NCBI GenBank assembly: GCA_902805485.1
Contig: CADCTM010000016.1
Location: forward strand, 1 to 5,685
DNA: 5,685 nt
Direction of reading: 5' to 3'
From: an uncultured Coleofasciculus sp.
Lineage (GTDB): Bacteria; Cyanobacteriota; Cyanobacteriia; Cyanobacteriales; Coleofasciculaceae
How positions within the stretch are numbered: the stretch's first letter is position 1; each line of letters starts with the position of its first letter. Under the pieces are notes generated by a model. The model did no database searches. It was not told the DNA's origin and worked only from the letters and a program-made list of their open reading frames with translations. Shown piece by piece: positions 5,672 to 5,685 of this stretch. The position numbers and the translations under genes were made by a program.

Positions 5672-5685
5672 TTTTATTTCTTAGC

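Overview
This window is very probably from a cyanobacterium. It carries six copies of the octamer GCGATCGC (HIP1; starts at 513, 1192, 1749, 3565, 4258 and 4694). It also has tandem heptamer repeats and a C-run/G-run palindromic element of the kind common in cyanobacterial intergenic DNA. The genus cannot be told from the sequence.

Layout. Positions 1-844 (minus) hold the N-terminal 281 codons of a YghO-type GNAT-fold acyltransferase that runs off the left edge. Positions 845-931 are a spacer bounded by 7-nt tandem repeats. Positions 932-2212 (minus) hold a complete PLP-dependent alpha-oxoamine synthase (AOS), the fold of serine palmitoyltransferase and BioF. Positions 2213-2561 are a spacer with a short palindromic, MITE-like element (2438-2564) whose end also supplies the stop codon of the next gene. 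Positions 2562-3716 (minus) hold a Rieske-type mononuclear non-heme iron oxygenase. Positions 3717-3880 are a divergent promoter region with helically phased TTACG repeats. Positions 3881-5026 (plus) hold a 12-helix MFS exporter, and 5088-5648 (minus) hold the Mn2+ exporter MntP, convergent with it.

How the genes may work together. Rieske oxygenase, AOS and YghO-like acyltransferase are read one after another on the minus strand, with the MFS exporter divergent from them. An AOS joins an acyl thioester to an amino acid to give an amino-ketone. YghO-like GNAT proteins are, as I recall, related to the bacterial ceramide synthase, which N-acylates such an amine. A Rieske oxygenase could hydroxylate or desaturate the product, and the MFS protein could export it. 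The most interesting reading is therefore a small sphingolipid-like or amino-ketone lipid locus in a cyanobacterium. This is inference from gene families and order. No ketoreductase, dedicated acyl carrier protein or acyl-ACP synthetase is present in the window, and substrates cannot be read from sequence. MntP looks like an unrelated housekeeping neighbour.
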